From: Fictibacillus arsenicus
GTDB lineage: Bacteria; Bacillota; Bacilli; Bacillales; Fictibacillaceae
DNA: 64,000 bases
Assembly (NCBI RefSeq): GCF_001642935.1
Contig: NZ_CP016761.1
Location: 3,038,001 to 3,102,000, forward strand
Direction: 5' to 3'
Shown one piece after another: positions 36,872-44,945 of this stretch; the first letter of the stretch is position 1; the number at the start of each line of letters is the position of its first letter. The position numbers and the translations under genes are program-made. The notes under the pieces were generated by a model. The model did not search any database, had not been told where the DNA came from, and saw nothing but the letters and a program-made list of their open reading frames with translations.

Positions 36872-37993
36872 CTAATGTTTGTTACGATGTTTGTCGCGAT
36901 CTTGCTTATTGCGGTCCTGTTTATTGCGGTCCTGTTTATTGCGGTCCTGCTGATTTTTCTTGTGATGATTATTCGCGTTTCGGTTTTGATGTTCATTATT
37001 CTTTTGTTTATTGCTGTTAAACGCACGATTTTGATGCTTGTTATCGCTATTATTTAACTTTCTTTCTTTAGGCTTCACCAATTTTTCTTGTTTCTTGTTA
37101 TGGTGATTATCTTGATTGTGATGCTTTTCTCTGTGCTTTTTAACTTCTTTTGGTTGGCTAACTGCTTTTTTAGGGACTGCTATTTTTATGTCATTCTTTC
37201 GTTCATGGGCTTCGGTGTTAATTTTCCTTGGGTGCGGTAAGCTTTGTATGTCATTAGAGGATAAAGTATTTACTTTTAGCTCTTGAAAGTTAACCTCTTT
37301 TATCTTCTCTTCTGTTAAAGTCTTGCCGTTTATGTTTGCAGTTTGAAATGCTTTATATTTTCCTGAAGACACTCCAAGCTGCTTTGCTTTTTCACGAGTG
37401 TCAGGATTAGACTCTGAAACAGTGATACGGACAGGGTATTTTACAACAGTCTTCTTCACGATTGAATTTACTGCTTCATCTAGAGCTGCTTCAGTCTTAT
37501 CATTGCCTTCTTCACTGGAAATGGTTGTGATGAGCATAGAATGGTCTGATTCCATATAACCTTCTTCTTCATATGCCTTAATAAGCTGATCAGCAAAGTC
37601 TTCAAATGAAAATTGATTTTCAACGTTCAGATCATATTTATCTATGATTTTTTTTGCCTCGTCATTAAATGCATCAATTTGGATAACCTGCATTTCCTCA
37701 TCTACGCCCACTTCTAAGCTTGGATTAATATCAAAGCTTACATAAGCCGCTGCCGCTGACTCGCTTCCAATCGGGATCAAACCTGATAGAAGAACAACAG
37801 CAAGTATCGCTGCTACAGATGGCACCACAAAAAGACTTCTTTTCCTTTCCGAAAAATAAGAAGCCTGATATTCTCTGCCCACTGATGGATTTTTGCCTGC
37901 TGGTACTCTTACCGTTACAAATGTTCCATCTTTCATAAGCAAAGTCGCTTTTCTGTTGTTAACCTCTATTACAATGCCGCTGCCGCTTTTCAA
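36872..37993 (-). CDS. rsgI: Anti-sigma-I factor RsgI
   Basis: 373-residue membrane anti-sigma factor of SigI. The cytoplasmic RsgI N-domain (residues 1-55: GIVIEVNNRKATLLMKDGTF) is followed by one span (LFVVPSVAAILAVVLLSGLI), the conserved extracytoplasmic YVSFDINPSLEVGVD, and a very basic, low-complexity tail rich in Asn, His, Lys and Gln. The tail ends in tandem NKQDR repeats encoded by 15-bp DNA repeats near 36905-36945. TTG start at 37993 after GGGAGGG. Partner of the upstream sigI. Confidence 0.9.
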   Translation of the reverse strand: MKSGSGIVIEVNNRKATLLMKDGTFVTVRVPAGKNPSVGREYQASYFSERKRSLFVVPSVAAILAVVLLSGLIPIGSESAAAAYVSFDINPSLEVGVDEEMQVIQIDAFNDEAKKIIDKYDLNVENQFSFEDFADQLIKAYEEEGYMESDHSMLITTISSEEGNDKTEAALDEAVNSIVKKTVVKYPVRITVSESNPDTREKAKQLGVSSGKYKAFQTANINGKTLTEEKIKEVNFQELKVNTLSSNDIQSLPHPRKINTEAHERKNDIKIAVPKKAVSQPKEVKKHREKHHNQDNHHNKKQEKLVKPKERKLNNSDNKHQNRAFNSNKQKNNEHQNRNANNHHKKNQQDRNKQDRNKQDRNKQDRDKHRNKH

Positions 37994-38082
37994 TTGTATC
38001 CCTCCCGCAAGTTGCAGGATCAGTAGTAATTACAGGCAAGAGGAAGTAATCCCCCTTACCATGCAATCATATATACCTCACC

Positions 38083-38838
38083 TTAAGGCTGAATGTATGA
38101 TTTCAGCGCTTGGAAATCGCCTAAATATATTAATGATACCGCTATTATATACTTTCGATTTCTCTCTATGGTTTTACGACTACAGGATACCATATTTAAT
38201 AAATCTTTTATCGGCAATTGCTTTTTTTCCTTTAAAAATGCGGCAAGTTCTTCATTTTCTGCTAAAAGGCGAGCAATTTCTTTGGCATTTTCACGTGCAT
38301 CAACGTGTTTTGGACAATGTTTGCTTAAAACTTTAAAGTTTAGTCCGAATGTTTTTAAAAGCTTTTGATACTCTTCTATTTCATAAACACGGTTTTCTAC
38401 TTGAATCTGATCTTCAAAATGATCCATAGCTGCCTTTTGTTCAGCATAGCTTTCTTCTAAACGGCCTTCTTCATCTTCTTCATCCGGCTGGAGAAAAATC
38501 AATCTGTTTTGACGAACTTCTTTACGGATATAGTCAATGACACGGCGTCTGATTACCATATCTGCAAAGGATAAAAAGCGGCTGCCTTGTCCTTCTTGAT
38601 ATTGATCTATCGCTTCATTAAAGGCAAAAAGACCTACACTAAACTCATCCATTGTTCGATCTATATATTGACTGCACACTTTTGATGTAACTTTTTTAAT
38701 GAATGGTTGGTAATCACCAATTAGTTCATTTCTTAATTTTTCATCGTTTCTTTCCTGGATCGTTAATACTTTATCTTCTATGCTTGTCATTTTGTTCTTT
38801 GCTATAGGAAATACTGCATTTAAATTTAAAGATGTCAT
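38083..38838 (-). CDS. sigI: RNA polymerase sigma factor SigI
   Basis: About 251 residues, sigma-70-like SigI group: region 2 (GDYQPFIKKVTSKVCSQYID ... FSVGLFAFNEAIDQYQEGQG, RFLSFADMVIRRRVIDYIRK) and a SigI-specific C-terminal domain with LPIKDLLNMVSCSRKTIERN. In B. subtilis SigI responds to heat stress. The ATG at 38838 lies 10 bases after GGGGTG; a TTG 9 bases upstream is an alternative. Forms an operon with rsgI. Confidence 0.9.
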   Translation of the reverse strand: MTSLNLNAVFPIAKNKMTSIEDKVLTIQERNDEKLRNELIGDYQPFIKKVTSKVCSQYIDRTMDEFSVGLFAFNEAIDQYQEGQGSRFLSFADMVIRRRVIDYIRKEVRQNRLIFLQPDEEDEEGRLEESYAEQKAAMDHFEDQIQVENRVYEIEEYQKLLKTFGLNFKVLSKHCPKHVDARENAKEIARLLAENEELAAFLKEKKQLPIKDLLNMVSCSRKTIERNRKYIIAVSLIYLGDFQALKSYIQP

Positions 38839-39137
38839 GATTATCAATCACCCCTGCTAAAAAAATTACTTGTTTTATTCGATCTTCGTTTGTTTTTGTT
38901 TTCATAAAATCATTCTTATTTACCACTAATCGTTCGGGAGCAAACATGTAACAAGCTCTCCTATTCATTTATACCACGACTTTTGACATTTGTAGGATAC
39001 AGTTCTATAACAATATTACAGCCCTCGTAACAATTGTGACTTTCTTGTTAAAAAACTGAATAGACGAAAATAACTGATAATTAACTCTCTAACTGAGAAA
39101 CCCCTTATTCCGACAAGGTCTGACTAATTTTTGCATT
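38839..39137. other. sigI upstream region
   Basis: About 300 bp between sigI and the yusE terminator. It should hold the sigI promoter. I could not find a convincing SigI-type (CCCCC ... CGAA) or sigma-A promoter, and no gene. Confidence 0.4.
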
Positions 39138-39175
39138 TAAAAAAACACACTATCTAATGTTACAGATAAGTGTGC
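39138..39175 (-). terminator. Terminator of yusE
   Basis: CACACTTATCT / AGATAGTGTG arms followed by seven T residues on the minus strand. Confidence 0.75.
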
Positions 39176-39291
39176 AGAAGACATTAATTTACCATATTTT
39201 TCTTAAGGAAAAACCCCCTAAAAAATCATTTTTCAAAAGAATTAGGAGGACTTTAATGAAATATGGGGCTTTTCCCACATTTTATTACAAA

Positions 39292-39633
39292 TTATTTTTC
39301 CTTATTTAAGAAATCTATCATCGTTTGATAAATATTTCCTGCCGATTGAAGGGCATAGATCTTTTTCACTGCCATCCCTCTCGATAGCACCATTAGACAA
39401 GGGACACTCGTAATTCCATATTGATCTGCAAGTTCGGGCATCTCATTAATATTGCATACTCCAGTCTGCATATTGTTTCCTCTTTGAGCTCGAACTGTTT
39501 CTATTGCTACTTCCATCATTTTTTTTCCCATCTTACATGTACCACATAATGGTGTTTCCAAGTAGAGAAAGAAAGGCTTATGTATGGATTGTTCGATAAC
39601 ATGTTCCCAATTCGTTCTTGTGATTTCTTTCAT
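39292..39633 (-). CDS. yusE: Thioredoxin-like protein YusE
   Basis: 113-residue thioredoxin fold. The active-site motif is C-G-T-C within YLETPLCGTCKMGKKMMEVA, and the cis-proline loop is SVPCLMVL. Probably a cytoplasmic thiol oxidoreductase. Same position as B. subtilis yusE, upstream of sigI here. Confidence 0.8.
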   Translation of the reverse strand: MKEITRTNWEHVIEQSIHKPFFLYLETPLCGTCKMGKKMMEVAIETVRAQRGNNMQTGVCNINEMPELADQYGITSVPCLMVLSRGMAVKKIYALQSAGNIYQTMIDFLNKEK

Positions 39634-39840
39634 ATATTACTCCGTTATTTATCTGAAGGCAGATTAAGCAGCCTGTCATATTCATCAGAAGGCTGTTTTT
39701 TCCATCAGTTATTTATGATTTTTATTTTGATCTCTTGTATAAGAATATCACGAATTATTATATGATGGTTAACTGCTTTATTTTTATTGTCTTTTTCAAG
39801 AATGATTTCACCTTTTTAGCATCGCTGATCCAGTAAATAG

Positions 39841-40065
39841 AGGCTGTTTTCCAAAAGATTGTTGTTTCCTCGTCATTCAGTGAATCCTCTACATTGACAA
39901 GTTGATAGGAGTGTAAGATGCGAGACTCCTGCGGGAGTAACGGGACAGGTGAGACACAGCAGGTGCAAAACGACAAGGTAGCTCACCGCACGCCCCGCGG
40001 AAAGCGAGTATCTGAAACGGAAATCAACCTCTTTCAAGAGTAACAATGATTGCGAAAACAGCCTA
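39841..40065. repeat. Dispersed MITE-like element, copy G (complete ends)
   Basis: The clearest copy: AGGCTGTTTTC (39841-39851) and its exact complement GAAAACAGCCT (40055-40065) close a 225-bp element. Inside are AAAGATTGTTG / GTAACAAT and the TTGATAGGAGTG / GAAATCAACC inner ends around a GC-rich core. AAATA occurs close to both ends and could be a target duplication, though it is one base off on the left. Confidence 0.8.
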
Positions 40066-40072
40066 AATAAAC

Positions 40073-40133
40073 AAGAAAACCTCTTTTCCCTTCATCAGAA
40101 AGCACCGATGAAACGCAGGGGAAAAAGAGGATT
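40073..40133 (-). terminator. Terminator of yusF
   Basis: Long hairpin with CCTCTTTTTCCCC / CCCTTTTCCTCTT-type arms (40080-40130), beside the MITE-like copy, downstream of yusF. Confidence 0.5.
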
Positions 40134-40243
40134 TCTTACGACCCATTGAAACAAGCCTCCCATTCTTCTCATTTATCCAAATTTCTTTTTGGGAGCAGTT
40201 AACATGCAAAGGTATATTTAATTCATGTGAAGCTACCATTATT

Positions 40244-40591
40244 TCATCCTAAACAGTTTTTATGAATATTAAAGTGAGCACCTACTAATACTTTTGCCAA
40301 GTACATAAGAGGTGTCGTCGCAACTTCTCTGTACATCTTATTAATATATAAATGCTCTGCATTCGGGAGCTCCCGCTGAAGCTGTTTTCGTAGCTTATGA
40401 CCTGCTTCATCAGCATCCACAAGGATATAAACATCTCTATCTTCGATTGCTAATGCAAGCTCTTCTAATTTATCCAAACCTAATGTGCCATTCGTACAAA
40501 TAATTTCAACCGGTTCATTTAAGATTGCGGAAAGCTTTTCTTTATCGGATTTCCCTTCGACAATGATTACTTTATTCATGCTTCCATTCAT
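40244..40591 (-). CDS. yusF: Toprim-domain protein YusF
   Basis: 115-residue small Toprim protein, similar to RNase M5/DnaG-type Toprim modules: VIIVEGKSDKEKLSAIL (Glu), CTNGTLGLDKLEEL and YILVDADEAGHKLRKQLQ (DxD). Small Toprim proteins of this group are nuclease-related, but no substrate is known. AGGAGAGATGAGTA precedes the ATG. Confidence 0.8.
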   Translation of the reverse strand: MNGSMNKVIIVEGKSDKEKLSAILNEPVEIICTNGTLGLDKLEELALAIEDRDVYILVDADEAGHKLRKQLQRELPNAEHLYINKMYREVATTPLMYLAKVLVGAHFNIHKNCLG

Positions 40592-40769
40592 TACTCATCT
40601 CTCCTATACATTGAAGAACTATTAAATGAATGCATCGCTTAAATATATATATTTGCTTTATATTATTAAAATCCTGCAAGAGATGTTCTTTATTACTATT
40701 CCCCTTTTTACTATATTACTACCCCAAATTTAAAGCAGTAAGCTAATCGGCCTAATTGCCTTCAATCGC
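40592..40769. other. Intergenic spacer, yusF promoter region
   Basis: AT-rich spacer between divergent yusF and gsiB. Short runs such as TTACTATTCCCC and TTACTACCCC recur, but no clear structure is seen. Confidence 0.35.
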
Positions 40770-40795
40770 GTTTTAATCTCTTCAATAAAGGTTAT
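40770..40795 (+). promoter_or_regulatory. Sigma-B promoter of gsiB
   Basis: GTTTTA (40770-40775), a 14-bp spacer and GGTTAT (40790-40795) closely match the general-stress consensus GTTTAA-N13/14-GGGTAT, 50 bases ahead of the start codon. B. subtilis gsiB is a strong sigma-B gene. Confidence 0.65.
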
Positions 40796-40845
40796 TCAAG
40801 GAATACATCCAGAAATTTAATACGTTCAAAAGGAGGAGATTACCA

Positions 40846-41151
40846 ATGGCTTTGACTGAAAAAATGACGAGGGAAGAAGCAGGGCGACTTGGAGGAAAAA
40901 AGACTTCGAAATCTCATGGCAAGGAATTTTTCCAGCAGATCGGAAAAAAAGGGGGAACAACTACTGCGGAATCTCACCAAGCAACCTTTTACCAGGAGAT
41001 CGGCAGAAAAGGCGGGAAATCAACGTCCCTTTCACATAACAAAGATTTTTATCAAAAAATCGGCCAAAAAGGCGGACAAGCCACCTCAAAAACCCATGAC
41101 AAGAGCTTTTATCAAAACATCGGTGCTAAAGGCGGAAGTGTAAGCCGGTAA
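40846..41151 (+). CDS. gsiB: General stress protein GsiB (KGG repeats)
   Basis: 101 residues, very hydrophilic, built from about four 20-residue repeats of the type FYQxIGxKGGxxTSxSHxKD (KGG motif, LEA-like). MTREEAGRLGGKKTS at the start is typical of GsiB. Such proteins protect against desiccation and other stresses. AGGAGG precedes the ATG. Convergent with yusG. Confidence 0.92.
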   Translation: MALTEKMTREEAGRLGGKKTSKSHGKEFFQQIGKKGGTTTAESHQATFYQEIGRKGGKSTSLSHNKDFYQKIGQKGGQATSKTHDKSFYQNIGAKGGSVSR

Positions 41152-41187
41152 ATGTCTACTAATGATATGAATATGTGGGCTTTTTGA

Positions 41188-41292
41188 ATTAATTTGAAAA
41201 TTGGTAATGATAATTTGACGACTTTCTTTAATAATTTGACGAATTATCCAATTAATTTCACCTAATGGCTAACTAATTTCACCAATCCATTT
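41188..41292. repeat. 21-bp periodic tract, TAATTTGAC units
   Basis: Five exact 21-bp steps start at 41188, 41209, 41230, 41251 and 41272, headed ATTAATTTGAAAA, GATAATTTGACGA, AATAATTTGACGA, ATTAATTTCACCT and ACTAATTTCACCA. The first 11-12 bases are conserved; the rest varies. Located between convergent gsiB and yusG, before their shared terminator. Confidence 0.85.
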
Positions 41293-41296
41293 TCTA

Positions 41297-41331
41297 TAAA
41301 AAAGAGGATGATTATCATATCATCCTCTTCG
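41297..41331. terminator. Terminator between gsiB and yusG
   Basis: AAGAGGATGAT / ATCATCCTCTT perfect arms with A-rich and T-rich sides. Confidence 0.75.
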
Positions 41332-41335
41332 TCTG

Positions 41336-41575
41336 CTAGCACCAGCCTTTATCGCACTCGTCTACATATTTTGTTGGGTTAGGTATTTCAGCTGGTTTTT
41401 CACGTTTATAGATTTTGTCTGCATCGAATTCAAAACCCTCAGCCATTTCATACATATTCCCTTGATTCGTAAATCGAATCTGGCCGATCTCATCTTGGTC
41501 AAGGTACAGCGACATGGAGCCGCCTTTCATTTTGCCAAATACTCTTGAAGTCACATCTCGTCTATCTTCGTTCAT
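41336..41575 (-). CDS. yusG: YusG, DUF2553 protein
   Basis: 79 residues: FGKMKGGSMSLYLDQDEIGQ, MAEGFEFDADKIYK and the tail YVDECDKGWC. Conserved in Bacillus between yusF and gcvH; function unknown. GGAGGGAT precedes the ATG. Confidence 0.78.
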   Translation of the reverse strand: MNEDRRDVTSRVFGKMKGGSMSLYLDQDEIGQIRFTNQGNMYEMAEGFEFDADKIYKREKPAEIPNPTKYVDECDKGWC

Positions 41576-41639
41576 AAAAAAATCCCTCCAAAAAAGAAAT
41601 GAGCAATACGCCTATTCTTTCCTGAAGAGATTCTTTTCA

Positions 41640-42026
41640 TTAATCTTCTTTAATTAATTCCTCATATTGTTCAGCTGTCATTAATTTTTCAAGCTCAGAG
41701 GAATCTGAAAGTTCTACTACTACCATCCATGCTTTCTCATATGGAGATTCGTTAACTAGTTCTGGGCTGTCATCAAGGTCTGTGTTTACTTCTACAACTT
41801 TTCCAGATACAGGAGCGTAAAGCTCAGAAACTGTTTTTACAGATTCTACACTGCCGAAAGGCTCGTCCGCTGTAAGCTCATCTCCAACTTCAGGAAGCTC
41901 AACAAACACGATATCTCCAAGCTCGTCTTGTGCAAATGCCGTAATACCGATACGAACTTTATTGCCGTCTTCTGTTTTAGTCCACTCGTGTTCTTCTGAA
42001 TAGCGTAACTCTTTTGGAAATTCCAT
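41640..42026 (-). CDS. gcvH: Glycine cleavage system H protein
   Basis: 128-residue lipoyl-carrier protein that shuttles the aminomethyl group in glycine cleavage and, in Firmicutes, feeds lipoate to other complexes. The lipoyl lysine is in [33 protein letters not shown] precedes the ATG. The lipA product at 11.6 kb would modify it. Confidence 0.96.
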   Translation of the reverse strand: MEFPKELRYSEEHEWTKTEDGNKVRIGITAFAQDELGDIVFVELPEVGDELTADEPFGSVESVKTVSELYAPVSGKVVEVNTDLDDSPELVNESPYEKAWMVVVELSDSSELEKLMTAEQYEELIKED

Positions 42027-42099
42027 GTGTAATCCCTCCAGCTTTTCTTTGTTTTTATAGTAACTACAATAAATTTTTTTATCATAGTCAGCAACAATT

Positions 42100-42459
42100 T
42101 TACTTTTTCCAAGTGTTTTCGTACTGATCTTCTTTAAAGCCCACTGTTACGCTTTGCCCGTCTGTTGCGATTGGCCTTTTGATCAGCATGCCATCAGATG
42201 CTAATAGTTCAAGAAGTTCATCATCTGAAGCCGTTTTCATTTTCTCTTTCATACCTAATTCACGATACTTCATGCCGCTTGTATTAAAGAATTTTTTAAT
42301 CTCCAACCCGCTCTTTTGAACTAAATCTATAAGTTCTTCCTTTGAAGGTGGGTTGTCCACGATATGTACAGGCTGAAAGGCTACTTCATTTTCTTTAAGC
42401 CATTTTTTTGCTTTTTGGCATGTTGAGCATTTTGGATATTCGTATACTGTCAGTAGCAT
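42100..42459 (-). CDS. yusI: ArsC/Spx-family protein YusI
   Basis: 119-residue thioredoxin-fold protein of the ArsC/Spx family: [20 protein letters not shown] with the redox CxxC, and [20 protein letters not shown]. Spx relatives bind RNA polymerase; whether YusI does is unknown. The ATG at 42459 follows AAAGGGGTGATATA. Same neighbour (gcvH) as in B. subtilis. Confidence 0.85.
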   Translation of the reverse strand: MLLTVYEYPKCSTCQKAKKWLKENEVAFQPVHIVDNPPSKEELIDLVQKSGLEIKKFFNTSGMKYRELGMKEKMKTASDDELLELLASDGMLIKRPIATDGQSVTVGFKEDQYENTWKK

Positions 42460-42684
42460 TATATCACCCCTTTTCATAGTACCACAAACTAGTGTCACCA
42501 ATAAAACAAGAAATTTTACACTTTTTAAATTGCTCTTTTTTTATAGTTAGCTGTTATTCGATCGTTTTTGTGCCATTGACAAAAACGTGCAATCAACCGT
42601 AACGGCTTTGCAGCAAACGTTAATTTTGTAAGCCTTTCAGAATGGAGCTGGAGGGCTTTTTTTGGTTGTTCTATAATGTCGGCG

Positions 42685-42831
42685 AGGGTATAAGAAGGGG
42701 GCAGAATTTGTCGAGGATTGTAGACTCGTGGATAAACAGGTGAAACTTTTCGATTGAGGGATAAAACTCGTGGATAAACTGGCCAGATTTCTGGATTGAT
42801 GCCGCTTTTTTCTGGAATCGAACTCTCGGAC
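42685..42831. repeat. 21-bp periodic tract with CGTGGATAAAC units
   Basis: Seven exact 21-bp steps from 42685 to 42831. The best conserved are CGTGGATAAACAGGTGAAAC (42727) and CGTGGATAAACTGGCCAGAT (42769), with related TCTGGATTGATGCC (42790) and TCTGGAATCGAAC (42811). Because 21 is a multiple of three, the minus strand reads as a degenerate heptapeptide repeat (PVYPRVL, PVYPRVY), but the frame lacks a ribosome binding site. Located in the 680-bp gap between yusI and fadE. Confidence 0.8.
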
Positions 42832-42995
42832 AAATCTGAATACCCCGTTAGGTATCGTATTAAAACAGTTTCGGCACCCGAAACTGCACCTGTTTTGAAC
42901 GTTTTACGATCGGTTCAACCTGACTTACTTAGATTTTTGTAGAATCACCTCATTTTCACCCTGAAAATTGAATATTCCTTTTAAAAATGGATGGG
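42832..42995. other. Spacer with a short palindrome
   Basis: Contains AACAGTTTCGG CACC CGAAACTG, an imperfect hairpin around 42863-42887, and otherwise nothing I recognise. Confidence 0.35.
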
Positions 42996-43065
42996 GGTGG
43001 AAAACTACGTCTAGAAGCAGCGTGCCAACCATCTGGGGATCCTTCTCGCAAGGCATGCGAGGTAT
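42996..43065. repeat. Fragment of the MITE-like element (extra module only)
   Basis: ACGTCTAGAAGCAGCGTGCC ... TTCTCGCAAGGCATGCGAGG matches the additional module of copies D, F and J. Both element ends are missing. Confidence 0.55.
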
Positions 43066-43073
43066 TAACAAAA

Positions 43074-43118
43074 TAAAAAAAGGCCCTCCTGCAAAGCAAG
43101 AGGGCAAAGTTTTTTTTG
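43074..43118 (-). terminator. Terminator of fadNAE
   Basis: GCCCTC / GAGGGC arms with A- and T-runs on both sides, 25 bases past the fadE stop. Confidence 0.7.
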
Positions 43119-43142
43119 AAGGTTGGCGTAAATAAAATTTAA

Positions 43143-44927
43143 TTAAACAACGTAGCGTTCTTCTTCAAGAAGCAATACAGCGATTTCCCGCTTCTTCTTG
43201 ATAACATTCACAGGCGTATGGCGTGTCAGCTTCTTTAATGCAGAAAGCATCATGCGCAGCATATCCCCTTCTTCAACAGCAATAATGGATTCCTTCGCAT
43301 GTGCTTCAATGCGGTTGAATGCTTCCTGGCAATACACTTCTGTGTATAGAAGCTTTTGTTTTGCCTTTTCTGCTCCAGACTTATTGATGGCTTTTTCCGT
43401 ACGTAAAAGTACAGATTCCATGCTGTAGATCTCGCTGATAATATCAGCAAGATTAGCTAATACCTCTTGCTCTTGTTCAAGCTTTGGACCGAATTTTTGA
43501 ACAGCAAGGCCAGCAGTCATCAAGAAAATTTTCTTAGCCATAGAAACTAAGTACTTTTCTTGATCCAGCGGTTCAGTACCGACTTCTACAGGCATAAGCA
43601 TCATCAGTTCTTGCTGAAGAGCTGTTGCTTTTTGGATCAATGGCAGTTCATTTTTCATCGCTTTTTTAACGAGTGTCCCCGGAACAAGCAAGCGGTTGAT
43701 CTCGTTCGTTCCTTCAAAAATACGGTTAATACGTGAATCACGATATGCTCCCTCGATCTCGTATTCTGACATGAAGCCGTATCCGCCATGGATTTGAACG
43801 CCTTCATCTACTACATAATCAAGTGTTTCAGAAGCAAATACTTTGTTTAAAGAACATTCAATCGCATATTCTGCAATCGCTTTTGCAAGCTCACGTCCGT
43901 CTTTTTGCTTTTCATCTGAAAGTGCGCCTAACCGGTTTTCGAACAGCCCTACTGTTCTGTAAACAGAGCTTTCAGATGCGAATGTCGAAATTGCCATGTT
44001 CGCAAGCTTTTCTTGAATCAAGCTGAAAGAACTGATTTTGCGTTTGAACTGCTGGCGTTCGTTTGCATATTTTACAGAAACCTCAAATGCTCGTTTCGCA
44101 GCTCCCACACATCCCAAAGCTAGCTTGTATCGGCCGATATTCAGAATGTTAAATGCGATCAAGTGCCCTTTGCCAGCTTCCCATAACAGATTTTCCTTTG
44201 GTACAGCTACATCTTCCAAAATCAATGTACGTGTAGATGAACTCTTGATACCCATCTTCTTTTCTTCCGGTCCAGTAGAGACACCTTGTAACCCTCTTTC
44301 AACGATAAAAGCTGAGAATTTTTCGCCGTCGATTTTTGCATATACAACGAAAACATCAGCAAATGCAGAGTTCGTAATCCACTGCTTTTCACCATTTAAA
44401 ATATAATGAGTACCTTCAGCATTAAGCTTCGCTGTTGTTCTCGCCCCAAGTGCATCTGATCCTGAACCCGGCTCTGTTAAGGCGTAAGCTGCAATTTTTT
44501 CACCAGTTGCTAACTCTGGCAGATACTTTTTCTTCTGTTCTTCGTTTCCAAAAAGAACAATTGGAAGAGAGCCGATACCTACATGAGCTCCATAGCTGAT
44601 TGAAAAACCGCGTCCGCGCGCAAATTTTTCAGTGATCAACGATGACGAAATCTTATCTAGACCAAGTCCGCCATATTCTTCTGGAACATCTGCGCCTAAA
44701 AGACCAAGCTCACCTGCTTTTGTAAGCAATTTGCGTGATACCTCAAAGTCATGGTCTTCCATCTTTTCAAGGTGCGGCACCACTTCTTTTGCTACAAAAT
44801 CTTCAGTAGTCTTTGCGATCATTAAATGTTCTTCTGAAAAATCTTCCGGTGTGTAAATATCTGCTGCAGCGAGGTCTTCGATTAAAAAACTTCCGCCGAT
44901 GATCTCTTTTTCCACTGTGTTTGACAT
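43143..44927 (-). CDS. fadE: Acyl-CoA dehydrogenase FadE
   Basis: 594-residue FAD-dependent acyl-CoA dehydrogenase, the first oxidation step of fatty-acid beta-oxidation. Signatures AAYALTEPGSGSDALGARTT and QIHGGYGFMSEYEIEGAYRD. The extra C-terminal domain (about residues 400-594) is typical of this long FadE type. Third gene of fadNAE. Confidence 0.94.
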   Translation of the reverse strand: MSNTVEKEIIGGSFLIEDLAAADIYTPEDFSEEHLMIAKTTEDFVAKEVVPHLEKMEDHDFEVSRKLLTKAGELGLLGADVPEEYGGLGLDKISSSLITEKFARGRGFSISYGAHVGIGSLPIVLFGNEEQKKKYLPELATGEKIAAYALTEPGSGSDALGARTTAKLNAEGTHYILNGEKQWITNSAFADVFVVYAKIDGEKFSAFIVERGLQGVSTGPEEKKMGIKSSSTRTLILEDVAVPKENLLWEAGKGHLIAFNILNIGRYKLALGCVGAAKRAFEVSVKYANERQQFKRKISSFSLIQEKLANMAISTFASESSVYRTVGLFENRLGALSDEKQKDGRELAKAIAEYAIECSLNKVFASETLDYVVDEGVQIHGGYGFMSEYEIEGAYRDSRINRIFEGTNEINRLLVPGTLVKKAMKNELPLIQKATALQQELMMLMPVEVGTEPLDQEKYLVSMAKKIFLMTAGLAVQKFGPKLEQEQEVLANLADIISEIYSMESVLLRTEKAINKSGAEKAKQKLLYTEVYCQEAFNRIEAHAKESIIAVEEGDMLRMMLSALKKLTRHTPVNVIKKKREIAVLLLEEERYVV

Positions 44928-44945
44928 AATTATTCTCCTCCTTTT

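Noticed and set aside
39200-39260. SigI-type promoter (ACCCCC at about 39215)
   Set aside because: The -10 element CGAA is missing and the orientation points away from sigI.
42525-42833. 102-codon frame on the minus strand
   Set aside because: It covers a 21-bp repeat tract and has no ribosome binding site; kept only as a finding on the tract.
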